From: Chloroflexota bacterium
GTDB lineage: Bacteria; Chloroflexota; UBA6077
Length of the DNA stretch: 23,339 nucleotides
Direction: 5' to 3'
NCBI GenBank assembly: GCA_021788565.1
Contig: JAJYKO010000005.1
Location: 1-23,339 of the forward strand
Below the pieces are notes generated by a model. That model was not told where the DNA came from and did not search any database. It worked only from the letters and a program-made list of their open reading frames with translations. Shown one piece after another: positions 14,409 through 20,912 of the stretch; the stretch's first letter is position 1, and each line of letters starts with the position of its first letter. The position numbers were made by a program, and so were the translations under genes.

Positions 14409-14511
14409 TGTCTCTCTTGCCGCTTGGGGAAATCCGCCGACGGTTCCCACTGGGAACACGACTTTTGACCTACATACGCGAAGATTGGTTAGGACAGAGC
14501 AGAACTGCTCA

Positions 14512-14790
14512 GATGGGCCGCCGCTGCGCACCGTTGACGCTAGGCGAGGCGTATTTCCGGTCCAAGTTGTGCTCCTCGAAGCAGTTCGCCCCCTCCGGTC
14601 TTACATCAACCACCACCCCATTTTCATCCTTCATGGTGCCGAGTGCCGACTGGTATGAACCGTCACTTCGTGTTGGTATACAGCAGTGCCGTTCCATCTA
14701 TCGACAGGCCGGGAAAACAAGCGTAGCCAGGTTCTCGTGAGAGCGCTGGCGCCCCAAATAGATGACCCTCTCGGTAGTGGGCGGAGGTTG
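14512..14790 (-). pseudogene. possible degraded propeller-gene fragment
   Basis: Two minus-strand frames abut with a shift near 14665. The upstream frame reads FPGLSIDGTALLYTNTK then stops; the next frame continues DGSYQSALGTMKDENGVVVD. Joined, they resemble one PD40/TolB-type blade (usual form PxLSPDGxxLxYTxxxDGSxxxxxMxxDG). No start, no full domain. It could be a chance resemblance; if real it is a frameshifted relic. Confidence 0.25.
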
Positions 14791-14915
14791 CCACAAGGAG
14801 ATAGAATGATCGTGCATGGAACGGCCAGCGTTTGCCGTCCTGCGGGGTTTACCGTTACGTCACGTACAACTCGCGGGAAGGGAGCCGATTTGTGCCGTGG
14901 CCCGAGGAGGGAGAC

Positions 14916-15251
14916 ATGCAGATGGCTCGATGGATGGAAGTCGTAGGTGGGGCGGTCGCGGCGCTCGTCGCGCTGGTGATCGCCGGAGTAGCGGGTTTTC
15001 TAGGAGCCTACTGGTGGGCGGTTGCGCTCATAGGACTGAGTGGACTTGCAGCGCCAATCGGCGCCTACCTACACGTTGCTTACGACAGGCGACAGGGTGT
15101 GGCCCTGCTCTGGGTCTCGTCGGCGGGGCTCGTCGTCATGACTGTGCTGACGATCTTCAGTATCGGCGTCTTCCTATTCCCCGGCGCATTAGCTGCCATA
15201 GTAGGGGCCATGGCAGGAACGAGGCGTTCGGCGGCAGGCGGCACGGACTGA
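14916..15251 (+). CDS. small membrane protein (three to four helices), unknown
   Basis: 111 residues from ATG 14916, chosen because GAGGAGG (14904-14910) lies 5 nt upstream. Longer frames from 14832 lack a ribosome binding site. Hydrophobic segments at about 10-28, 30-48, 58-75 and 78-100 predict four packed helices with a short basic C-terminus (GTRRSAAGGTD). The pattern resembles DUF4064-like small membrane proteins, but no motif is decisive. It has no shared promoter element that I can find. Confidence 0.6.
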   Translation: MQMARWMEVVGGAVAALVALVIAGVAGFLGAYWWAVALIGLSGLAAPIGAYLHVAYDRRQGVALLWVSSAGLVVMTVLTIFSIGVFLFPGALAAIVGAMAGTRRSAAGGTD

Positions 15252-15421
15252 AAACGTCGCCACCTCTGGCGCACCGACGGGCAGCCGTGCTTGCCGAAGC
15301 AGGACGTTGAGAGTGGAGTCTTCCCCACTGAGGCACCCCAGGTGACACCCGGTTGAGCACAGGTAGGAAATGGGTCCATGCTCGGCTACGCGTCCACATA
15401 TCACTCGGTTGGTCACTCGCA

Positions 15422-15468
15422 AGCTGTCAGAAACCACAGTATTTTGCTCATGCACGGCGAGCGATGAT
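15422..15468 (+). promoter_or_regulatory. candidate weaker copy of the dyad operator with -10
   Basis: AGCTGTCAGAAACCACAGTA (15422-15441) matches 14 of 20 positions of the dyad ACCTGTCAGAATTGACAGGT. GATGAT (15463-15468) follows by 21 nt, the same spacing as at the stronger sites, and the lipoprotein ATG is 43 nt further. No clear second site lies 24 bp upstream. Treated as a candidate only. Confidence 0.35.
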
Positions 15469-15510
15469 GCCCATGCGGCAAGTCCCAGCAGCAGACCTCG
15501 GAGTAACAAG

Positions 15511-16038
15511 ATGTCTCGGGACCATCGTATGCGCTATATAGTGGCTCTGTTCTTTGTCACCAGTTCATTGGTTGTCGCCTGCGCTTCCGGACCGGGCCAG
15601 ATTGGCGGCCAAGCGCCGGGCGCACGATCCGCGCCTCCCTTGACCCCCATGCCGACGGTGGACGTGCCATCCGTCGAGAGATTCGATCTCGCCTCATATC
15701 GCCGCATCGAGAACCACGTCGATCCGAAGGGCGGCGGGCCAGTTTACATCGAGGACCGGAACCCCACGGTTCGAGCCCGGGTGCGCGGCATCAAGCGGCT
15801 GGACGTCCTCCTGGCACTGAATGCTCGCGACACAGTTGCTACGGTCGCGGGCGTGCCCGACAGGGGCGGCAGCGTCGAGGTGCAGCTCCGGTTGCCGCAG
15901 GCAGGGGTCATCTACGTGGTGTCGGCGACGGCGGTGCCGGTTGACCAATCGGGAGACCTCTGCTGCACGGCCGTCAACGAGCGCGGCGAGCACATCCTCC
16001 CGGTTACGCCCTCCTTCAGGGTCGTGGCCGAACAATAG
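15511..16038 (+). CDS. lipoprotein, unknown function
   Basis: 175 residues. Lipoprotein signal with basic SRDHRMR, a hydrophobic core and lipobox LVVAC (C24). A Pro/Gly-rich tether follows (SGPGQIGGQAPGARS). Residues 50-175 form a beta-rich domain with RRIENHVDPKGGGPVYIEDR and VEVQLRLPQAGVIYVVSAT, and two adjacent Cys (DLCCTAVNERGEH). No known family recognised. ATG 15511 has GGAG 7 nt upstream. The upstream candidate operator (15422-15441) may place it in the same regulon as the secreted proteins. Confidence 0.7.
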   Translation: MSRDHRMRYIVALFFVTSSLVVACASGPGQIGGQAPGARSAPPLTPMPTVDVPSVERFDLASYRRIENHVDPKGGGPVYIEDRNPTVRARVRGIKRLDVLLALNARDTVATVAGVPDRGGSVEVQLRLPQAGVIYVVSATAVPVDQSGDLCCTAVNERGEHILPVTPSFRVVAEQ

Positions 16039-16066
16039 CCGTGCCGAACCGATTGCGCTGACGCTA

Positions 16067-16096
16067 TTGACACTTCTGCCGGGGTGCCTGTAGCAT
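16067..16096 (+). promoter_or_regulatory. sigma-70-type promoter of the MNT/HEPN pair
   Basis: TTGACA (16067-16072), 18-bp spacer, TAGCAT (16091-16096). The -35 box is a perfect match and the -10 matches 4 of 6. It lies 80 bases before the TTG start of the antitoxin gene and 29 after the lipoprotein stop. It is the clearest housekeeping promoter in the window. Confidence 0.6.
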
Positions 16097-16175
16097 TCGC
16101 ATAGCGCTGAAATCGCATTCGGTTCGCCGGCTGATGGTGCCAGAGTCGCGCTAGCAGACGACATGGGAGGGATCA

Positions 16176-16796
16176 TTGTCTCCAGTACGCCGTGGTCAGG
16201 ATAACTCCGCGGCTTCCGATGTGCTCACAACCGGTCAGGCCGCAGCTGCCCTTGGCGTGAGGTCGGTCAATACAGTGAAGCAATGGGTGAGGGACGGAAC
16301 CCTGGACGGCTTTCGGCGCGGTTCCAGGATCCTTGTACTGAAGAACTCGGTGGTCCGTCTTCAGAACGAGGGGAAGGCCGGGCGCGGCGGGGCGGTCCGC
16401 ACCATCGTCGGGGCCAGAGCGGGAGATGCCAAGAATCGGGACGCGTTGTCCGCGCTTCTGGAGCTGCCGGAGAGGACGGATCAGACCCAGCGCGCGAGAA
16501 TCCTTGCCGGTACAGTCGCGGAGATAAGGCGGCGGGTCCGTCCGACGCTCCGGGGCCACGGGATCTCAAGGGCATTCTTGTTCGGATCGGCAGCGCGAGG
16601 CGACGTTAGCAGGCGGAGCGACATCGACATCGCCGTCGAGCTGCCCGCGAACTCCACCCTGGACCTCGTCGGTTTCGTGGGCCTCGGATTGGAACTGGAG
16701 GGAGTGCTGGGACGGAAGGTCGACCTGGTCAACTCGGCGACCATGAAGCCACGGATAAGAGAGAGAGTCGAGATGGAGCAGGTTTCGATCCTTTAG
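16176..16796 (+). CDS. mntA: MNT-type nucleotidyltransferase antitoxin with N-terminal HTH
   Basis: 206 residues. Residues 16-53 are an excisionase/MerR-like helix-turn-helix (LTTGQAAAALGVRSVNTVKQ, then DGFRRGSRILV). Residues 105-206 are a minimal nucleotidyltransferase: FLFGSAARGDVSRRSDIDIA gives G137-S138 with ten residues before D149 and D151, and a third Asp at 183 (KVDLV). This is the GSx10DxD pattern of MntA, which AMPylates the HEPN toxin HepT and silences it. TTG 16176 has GGGAGG 5 nt upstream. The toxin gene follows after 14 bases. The HTH fusion is unusual for MntA and suggests the protein also represses its own promoter at 16067-16096. Confidence 0.85.
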   Translation: MSPVRRGQDNSAASDVLTTGQAAAALGVRSVNTVKQWVRDGTLDGFRRGSRILVLKNSVVRLQNEGKAGRGGAVRTIVGARAGDAKNRDALSALLELPERTDQTQRARILAGTVAEIRRRVRPTLRGHGISRAFLFGSAARGDVSRRSDIDIAVELPANSTLDLVGFVGLGLELEGVLGRKVDLVNSATMKPRIRERVEMEQVSIL

Positions 16797-16810
16797 GGAA
16801 GGCTGGCAGG

Positions 16811-17227
16811 ATGGGAAGGGGCGACGAAGCCGGCAGGAGTGCGCAGCCGGAGCCAGAGACCAGGCATCCATCACATCGGGTAGTCGAGGACTACCTGTAC
16901 GACATCCTCACGGCCATTTCGAAGATCGAGCGGTACATGGCCGGGGTCACGGAAGGGCAGTTCCGTCAAGATAGCGAGAAGCAGGACGCGGTCAGCCGTA
17001 GGCTCCAGATCATCGGCGAGGCAGCGAAGTACATACCGAGGACCCTTCGAGTCAGACACCCGGAGATACCCTGGAAGGCGATCGTCGGGATGCGCAATAT
17101 CCTGACTCATGCCTACCATGATGAAGATCCGGGTCTGCTCTGGAGGACGGTCCAGACCAGGTTGTCCTCGCTGGAAGAGGCTGTCCAGGACCTGCTCGAC
17201 AGAGTGGCCAAGTCTGGGGGCGACTGA
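16811..17227 (+). CDS. hepT: HEPN-domain (DUF86) RNase toxin, HepT-type
   Basis: 138 residues, an all-helical HEPN domain from about 24 onward (VVEDYLYDILTAISKIERYM; RLQIIGEAAKYIPRTLRVRH). The catalytic R-x4-H is R95 to H100 in MRNILTHAYH, and Y102 two residues later is the Tyr that MntA-type antitoxins AMPylate in the RNxxxHxY motif. It is expected to cut RNA when unmodified. ATG 16811 has GGAAGG 8 nt upstream; the first 22 residues are outside the usual domain. Directly downstream of the antitoxin gene in one operon. Motifs intact, so a functional toxin-antitoxin pair is likely. Confidence 0.88.
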   Translation: MGRGDEAGRSAQPEPETRHPSHRVVEDYLYDILTAISKIERYMAGVTEGQFRQDSEKQDAVSRRLQIIGEAAKYIPRTLRVRHPEIPWKAIVGMRNILTHAYHDEDPGLLWRTVQTRLSSLEEAVQDLLDRVAKSGGD

Positions 17228-17282
17228 TAGCTTCTTTTAACCATCTTTTTACCCTCTCTTCTACCATAATTGGTACAGTTCG

Positions 17283-17340
17283 AGTACTATAGTGCCTGCT
17301 ACCGCACAATCAGTACTGTAGTGTTTGCTGCCGCACTATC
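17283..17340 (+). repeat. tandem 29-bp direct repeat before a secreted-protein gene
   Basis: Two adjacent copies, 17283-17311 and 17312-17340, agree at 24 of 29 positions. Both begin AGTACT and contain TAGTG, TGCT and CCGCAC. Copy two contains the inverted pair TAGTG/CACTA, copy one GTGC/GCAC, so each can form a short hairpin. The block ends one base before the AAAGGAGAAA ribosome binding site. A -10-like CATAAT (17265-17270) lies just upstream, which would put the repeats in the 5' leader. Operator or RNA element; I cannot decide. Confidence 0.6.
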
Positions 17341-17358
17341 AAAGGAGAAAGTCGAACC

Positions 17359-18276
17359 ATGAAGAGACTGCTGTTAAGTTTGGGGTTGGCCGCCATGTGC
17401 ACGCTCGCCCTGAGCGGCGCCGCCTTCGCCCAGACGGCGACAAATCCCGCGCCAACCCCCACACCTGCGCCCGCCAATCCCAACATAAGTGTGGTGGACA
17501 AGGACCTGGCCCACAACGCCGATGGGCAGATCCCCTGGTACTCCAACTTCGCCAACACTCTGGCGCCCAGCTGGAACAAGAGCTTCGGTTGGACGGTGCC
17601 CAGGCCGGTCACCATCAACCTTTACACCAGCGGGATCATCATGGCCGCGGACGCCGGCTTCTACAGTGTCGTGCCCTATAGCCTCAACCAGCTGCTCACA
17701 GTGGCCAACCAGCCCACCGTAGCCGTGAGGGATATGCGCCCCATCGGTCCGGGCGGGGGCAACGGCGGCTGGATCATTGGAGTCAACGTTAACTACACCG
17801 GCAACGTCACGCAGATCGCCTCCACGACTCCTCCCACCGAGACCCAGGGGTGGTTGGTCCATGACATGGCCATCGGCATGCTCCAGGATGTGGGGGGCAC
17901 AGGGGGACCGACCTGGTTCAGGGAAGGGCTGGCGGACCTCCTGGCTAACAGCACGGTCCCTGGCATGGTCGAGGTTGAACATCGGGACGCGGCCTGGAGG
18001 ATGGCGCTGGGCAACAACCAGCTTCCTTCGGTGTCCAACATCAACGCGAACTGGGATAGCCTCATGGGCAGCTCTCCCATGATAAGGGATGCCTCCTACA
18101 AGGTCGCGGATCAGGCTGTGTTCTTCCTGGCGCAAAAGGTCGGGGTGCCTGCCCTGGTCGGCGTCCTGCAGAAGACTTCGGCGGGGGAGGATTTTCAGAC
18201 GGCCCTTCAGGCCGCCACGGGCTACAACTTCGCCACGCTGGACTCGGCCTACCGGGTCACGATGCCCGCGTACTAA
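17359..18276 (+). CDS. secreted gluzincin-like (peptidase MA-type) protein with degenerate zinc site
   Basis: 305 residues. Signal peptide 1-24 (ending AFA before QTATNP), a Pro/Thr linker 28-42, then an alpha-beta domain. The region QGWLVHDMAIGML (164-176) followed by PTWFREGLADLLA (184-196) matches the layout of peptidase MA-like proteins, which read HExxH and then WxxEG(L/A). Here Glu of HExxH is Asp (D169) and the second His is Ile (I172), while H168 and E189 remain. So the zinc site is broken and the protein is probably a binding or structural derivative. ATG 17359 has AAGGAG upstream, directly after the 29-bp tandem repeat. Monocistronic, with a strong terminator at 18372-18402. Confidence 0.72.
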   Translation: MKRLLLSLGLAAMCTLALSGAAFAQTATNPAPTPTPAPANPNISVVDKDLAHNADGQIPWYSNFANTLAPSWNKSFGWTVPRPVTINLYTSGIIMAADAGFYSVVPYSLNQLLTVANQPTVAVRDMRPIGPGGGNGGWIIGVNVNYTGNVTQIASTTPPTETQGWLVHDMAIGMLQDVGGTGGPTWFREGLADLLANSTVPGMVEVEHRDAAWRMALGNNQLPSVSNINANWDSLMGSSPMIRDASYKVADQAVFFLAQKVGVPALVGVLQKTSAGEDFQTALQAATGYNFATLDSAYRVTMPAY

Positions 18277-18302
18277 CAAAGCCTGACAAAACTGTAGGGG
18301 CT

Positions 18303-18322
18303 GGCGGCCAGAGCCGGCCGCC
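18303..18322 (+). terminator. short GC hairpin after the pseudo-metallopeptidase gene
   Basis: GGCGGCC (18303-18309) pairs with GGCCGCC (18316-18322), loop of 6, 26 nt after the stop codon. No T-run follows. It may act with the stronger hairpin at 18372-18402. Confidence 0.35.
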
Positions 18323-18371
18323 CATACAAGGATTGCTAGCGACTCTGCGAGACGCGCAAGTCAGGTATCAA

Positions 18372-18402
18372 CGAGGCCGCCGGGACCAACCCGGCGGCCT
18401 CG
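18372..18402 (+). terminator. intrinsic terminator
   Basis: A 13-bp perfect stem (CGAGGCCGCCGGG and its complement) with loop ACCAA, followed by a T-rich tract CTTCGTCTTCACGTTTT. It ends the 17359-18276 transcript. Between 18277 and 18744 no gene is seen; the stretch holds this, the 18303 hairpin and the inverted repeat 18621-18688. Confidence 0.75.
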
Positions 18403-18620
18403 CTTCGTCTTCACGTTTTGCTCCCAAGCCGCCTTTGCTATCCGGGGCCTTGGGCTGGTCCTGCCGGGTAGAGGCCGCTGGCCATGCCCCCCGGCACCTT
18501 GGAGCCGACGTTGTCCCAACGCCGGTGGTCGATTCGGGAGCCGCCTGGGTTTAGACAACCCTGGCTCATAGTTACTTCAACAAAGATCCTGGCGTCACGA
18601 TTTAAACCAAAGCCAGGATG

Positions 18621-18688
18621 AAACCCGCGGGGTCTCAGAGATCACGGCGCGCCAGTTCACTACTACGGGCCAAAGACCCCGCGGGTTT
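18621..18688. repeat. 15-bp perfect inverted repeat with 38-nt loop
   Basis: AAACCCGCGGGGTCT (18621-18635) and its exact complement (18674-18688). It lies between two convergent genes, 56 bases from the stop of the YeiH-type gene. On the minus strand the stem is followed by TTTCATCC, so it may end that transcript. The 38-nt loop is long for a simple terminator. Confidence 0.5.
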
Positions 18689-18744
18689 GGTCGCCGCTTT
18701 ACTTTAGAGTGGCCGCGCCTTGAACGGGAGATTATGACCATCTC

Positions 18745-19842
18745 TCACGCGATGCCGAAGACGTACACCAATCCCAGGCTCGCGACCCCCATCACTGCGC
18801 CTACGAACAACCCCGTCAGGAGAGGCTTGCCTCCCAGCTTGCGAATCTGCGCGAAGCTCATGCCGAGCCCGACCGATGCCAGCACCATCACGATCAGGAA
18901 TGTGGCTATCTGCGTCAGCCCGCCGATTACCGGCGTGGGGAAAACCCCGAACGTGTTGAGGACTGCCATCCCGAGGAACCCGAGCACGAACCACGGCATC
19001 ATCTTCCAGACGTTGATCTTCGCGCCGCCGGACCTGCCCTCCCGTAAAGCGAAGAACATTCCGATCCCCACGGCCAACGGGACCAGCAGCACCGTTCGGG
19101 TCAATTTGACGACCGTCGCGACCTGGCCGGCCGTGGTGCTGTAGATCAAACCAGTGGCGACCACGGCGGAGGTGTCGTTCACCCCGGTGCCGGCCCAGGT
19201 ACCGAAGGCAGTGTTGCTCAGGTGCAGCATGTGGCCAATATAGGGATAGAACATGATCGCGAACGCGTTGTACGTGAAGATGGTGCCGACAGCGTAAGCG
19301 ACCTCTGCCTCAGTCGCAGGAATCAGCGGTCCTACTGTCAGGATGGCCGTTGCCCCACAGATCCCTGTGCCGGCGCCGAGCAGCGTGCCTACTCGCCCGG
19401 AGAGTCCGAGGGCCCGGGCAACCAGCAGGCTCAGGGAGAAGGAGGCCACGAGACAGATCAGGATCACCGGAAGGGCTTCGCCCCCCTTCCCAACTATGGC
19501 CCCGAAACTGAGACTGGCTCCCAGAAGGATGATGGCGGCTCGAAGCAGGAACTTCTGGGTGAACTTGATTCCGGCGTTGCCTACGGCCGGAACTCCGATG
19601 CTGTTCTTGATTGCCGCCCCCAGGACCAGGCCTATCACGGCGTCAGGCACGAATCCGCTTACGCGGGTCGCTAGCCGAGCAGCCACCGCGACGGCCAGCA
19701 CCATCGCCAGTCCCGGGAGCAACTTCTGGAAGCCGGCCAGGGTGACGGACAGCCCCTGCTGCTTCTCCTGCCGGACCGGAAGGTCCATCTTCTTCGCTTC
19801 ACCGATGTAACTCACTACACTCTCGTTCCTTTCTCTGCCCAT
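18745..19842 (-). CDS. yeiH: YeiH/UPF0324-family membrane transporter, putative sulfate exporter
   Basis: 365 residues with about ten hydrophobic helices. Family strings include GFVPDAVIGLVLGAAIKN, LRAAIILLGASLSFGAI, GRVGTLLGAGTGICGATAIL, WAGTGVNDTSAVVATGLIY and VKLTRTVLLVPLAV. This is the UPF0324/PSE family; members are proposed exporters of sulfate or related anions in sulfonate breakdown, and the substrate is not settled. ATG 19842 gives the longest product but has no ribosome binding site; GTG 19815 in the same frame has GAAAGGA 11 nt upstream and may be the true start. Divergent from a LysR gene 113 bases away, the arrangement seen for yeiH and yeiE, so that regulator probably controls it. 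Confidence 0.88.
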   Translation of the reverse strand: MGRERNESVVSYIGEAKKMDLPVRQEKQQGLSVTLAGFQKLLPGLAMVLAVAVAARLATRVSGFVPDAVIGLVLGAAIKNSIGVPAVGNAGIKFTQKFLLRAAIILLGASLSFGAIVGKGGEALPVILICLVASFSLSLLVARALGLSGRVGTLLGAGTGICGATAILTVGPLIPATEAEVAYAVGTIFTYNAFAIMFYPYIGHMLHLSNTAFGTWAGTGVNDTSAVVATGLIYSTTAGQVATVVKLTRTVLLVPLAVGIGMFFALREGRSGGAKINVWKMMPWFVLGFLGMAVLNTFGVFPTPVIGGLTQIATFLIVMVLASVGLGMSFAQIRKLGGKPLLTGLFVGAVMGVASLGLVYVFGIA

Positions 19843-19907
19843 TTCGAAGCTCGAAAGCCCGCGTTGCGCGGATTCCCCACCTCTAGGTAGAATGTAGCAC
19901 CAGGTTA

Positions 19908-19934
19908 AACAATTAATCCAATACAGATATTGTT
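19908..19934. promoter_or_regulatory. candidate LysR-type binding site
   Basis: AACAAT (19908-19913) and ATTGTT (19929-19934) form an interrupted dyad with a 15-bp spacer in the short AT-rich gap between the divergent yeiH-type and LysR genes. LysR-type regulators usually bind such a site between themselves and the target. Position and symmetry are the only evidence. Confidence 0.45.
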
Positions 19935-19955
19935 GGGAAGTGATAGACTACTTCT

Positions 19956-20912
19956 ATGCTCACTCTTGCTCAGCTGCGGGTTTTTGACGCGGTCGCCCGT
20001 CATCGCCACTTCACTCGCGCCGCAGAATCGCTCCTCATCGCACAACCCTCGGTGAGCTATCAGATTCGTGAGCTGGAACGTGAGCTGAAAGTTCGGCTGG
20101 TGGAGGTTGTCGGCCGGCGAGTCTACCTGACCGACGCCGGCGAGCGGCTGGCCGTGCGGACGGCCAAATTGCTCAGCGAGATCGAGGACGTCGAGCAGGA
20201 GATTCAGGGCTATGGCACCGGCGAAGCGGGCCGGCTGCGGCTCGGGGCAACTCGCACTGTCGGGGGATACGCGCTACCGGAAGAGCTTGCGCGCTTCAGG
20301 GCGGCTCACCCGGGGATCGACCTTCACCTATCCGTGGACAACACGAGGGCTATCGAGCAAATGCTGATCGAGCGCACCATCGACATGGGAGTCGTCGAGT
20401 GGACGGTGGAAAGTCCCTCTCTGGCGAGCACCCCGATTGGGCGTGACACGTTGGTGCTCGTCGCCCGCCCCGACCACCCGCTCGCGACTCGAAGGGCGAT
20501 CAGCGTCGAAGACCTCCGGGGGGAGTCGTTCGTCATGCGCGAGCCGGGATCGGGAACTCGAGCCCTGGCCAACCAGGCACTCGGACCGGTCCAGTCCGAA
20601 ATCAACATCGCCATGGAGCTCGATCAACCGGAGGCGATCGTGCGGGCGGTGGCGGGTGGGCTGGGCATCTCCTTCATCTCGCAGGTAATCGCCGCCCCCT
20701 TTGTCGACTCCGGCATTCTGCGCGTGCTGCCGATCGTCGGGGATGACCTGTGCCGTGACTTCTCACTGGTCGTCCTGCGCGATCGCCCCGATTCCCCAGC
20801 GATGAAGACGTTCCGTACGTTCATCGTGGAAGCGTGGAAGTTAAAGCAGCAGGCTCCCTTCAGCTCGTCAACTGCTCGACGCGGTGCCGGAACTGAGTCT
20901 CGTAGAGGCTAG
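19956..20912 (+). CDS. LysR-family transcriptional regulator, YeiE-like
   Basis: 318 residues. N-terminal winged HTH 1-60 (LAQLRVFDAVARHRHFTRAA, then QPSVSYQIRELERELKVRLV and YLTDAGERL), a linker helix, and a periplasmic-binding-like effector domain about 90-295 (LRLGATRTVGGYALPEELAR; SFVMREPGSGTRALANQ; VAGGLGISFISQ). The phrase MREPGSGTR is common in the CysB/YeiE branch. The effector is probably a small anion or sulfur compound, judged from the neighbouring transporter. ATG 19956 has only a weak ribosome binding site. The 3' end overlaps the convergent ABC transporter gene by 53 bases. Confidence 0.9.
   Translation: MLTLAQLRVFDAVARHRHFTRAAESLLIAQPSVSYQIRELERELKVRLVEVVGRRVYLTDAGERLAVRTAKLLSEIEDVEQEIQGYGTGEAGRLRLGATRTVGGYALPEELARFRAAHPGIDLHLSVDNTRAIEQMLIERTIDMGVVEWTVESPSLASTPIGRDTLVLVARPDHPLATRRAISVEDLRGESFVMREPGSGTRALANQALGPVQSEINIAMELDQPEAIVRAVAGGLGISFISQVIAAPFVDSGILRVLPIVGDDLCRDFSLVVLRDRPDSPAMKTFRTFIVEAWKLKQQAPFSSSTARRGAGTESRRG

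Noticed and set aside
15345..15364. ACAGGT half-site as another copy of the operator
   Set aside because: Only the right half matches and no -10 follows at 20-22 nt.
15189..15509. Minus-strand frame with a signal-peptide-like start
   Set aside because: No ribosome binding site, it overlaps the membrane protein gene on the other strand, and the rest has no recognisable fold.
15765..15790. tRNA-like GGTTCGAGCCC string
   Set aside because: It lies in frame inside the lipoprotein gene and no cloverleaf arms surround it. No tRNA or rRNA is seen anywhere in the window.
17283..17340. CRISPR array
   Set aside because: Two adjacent repeats with no spacers and no cas genes.
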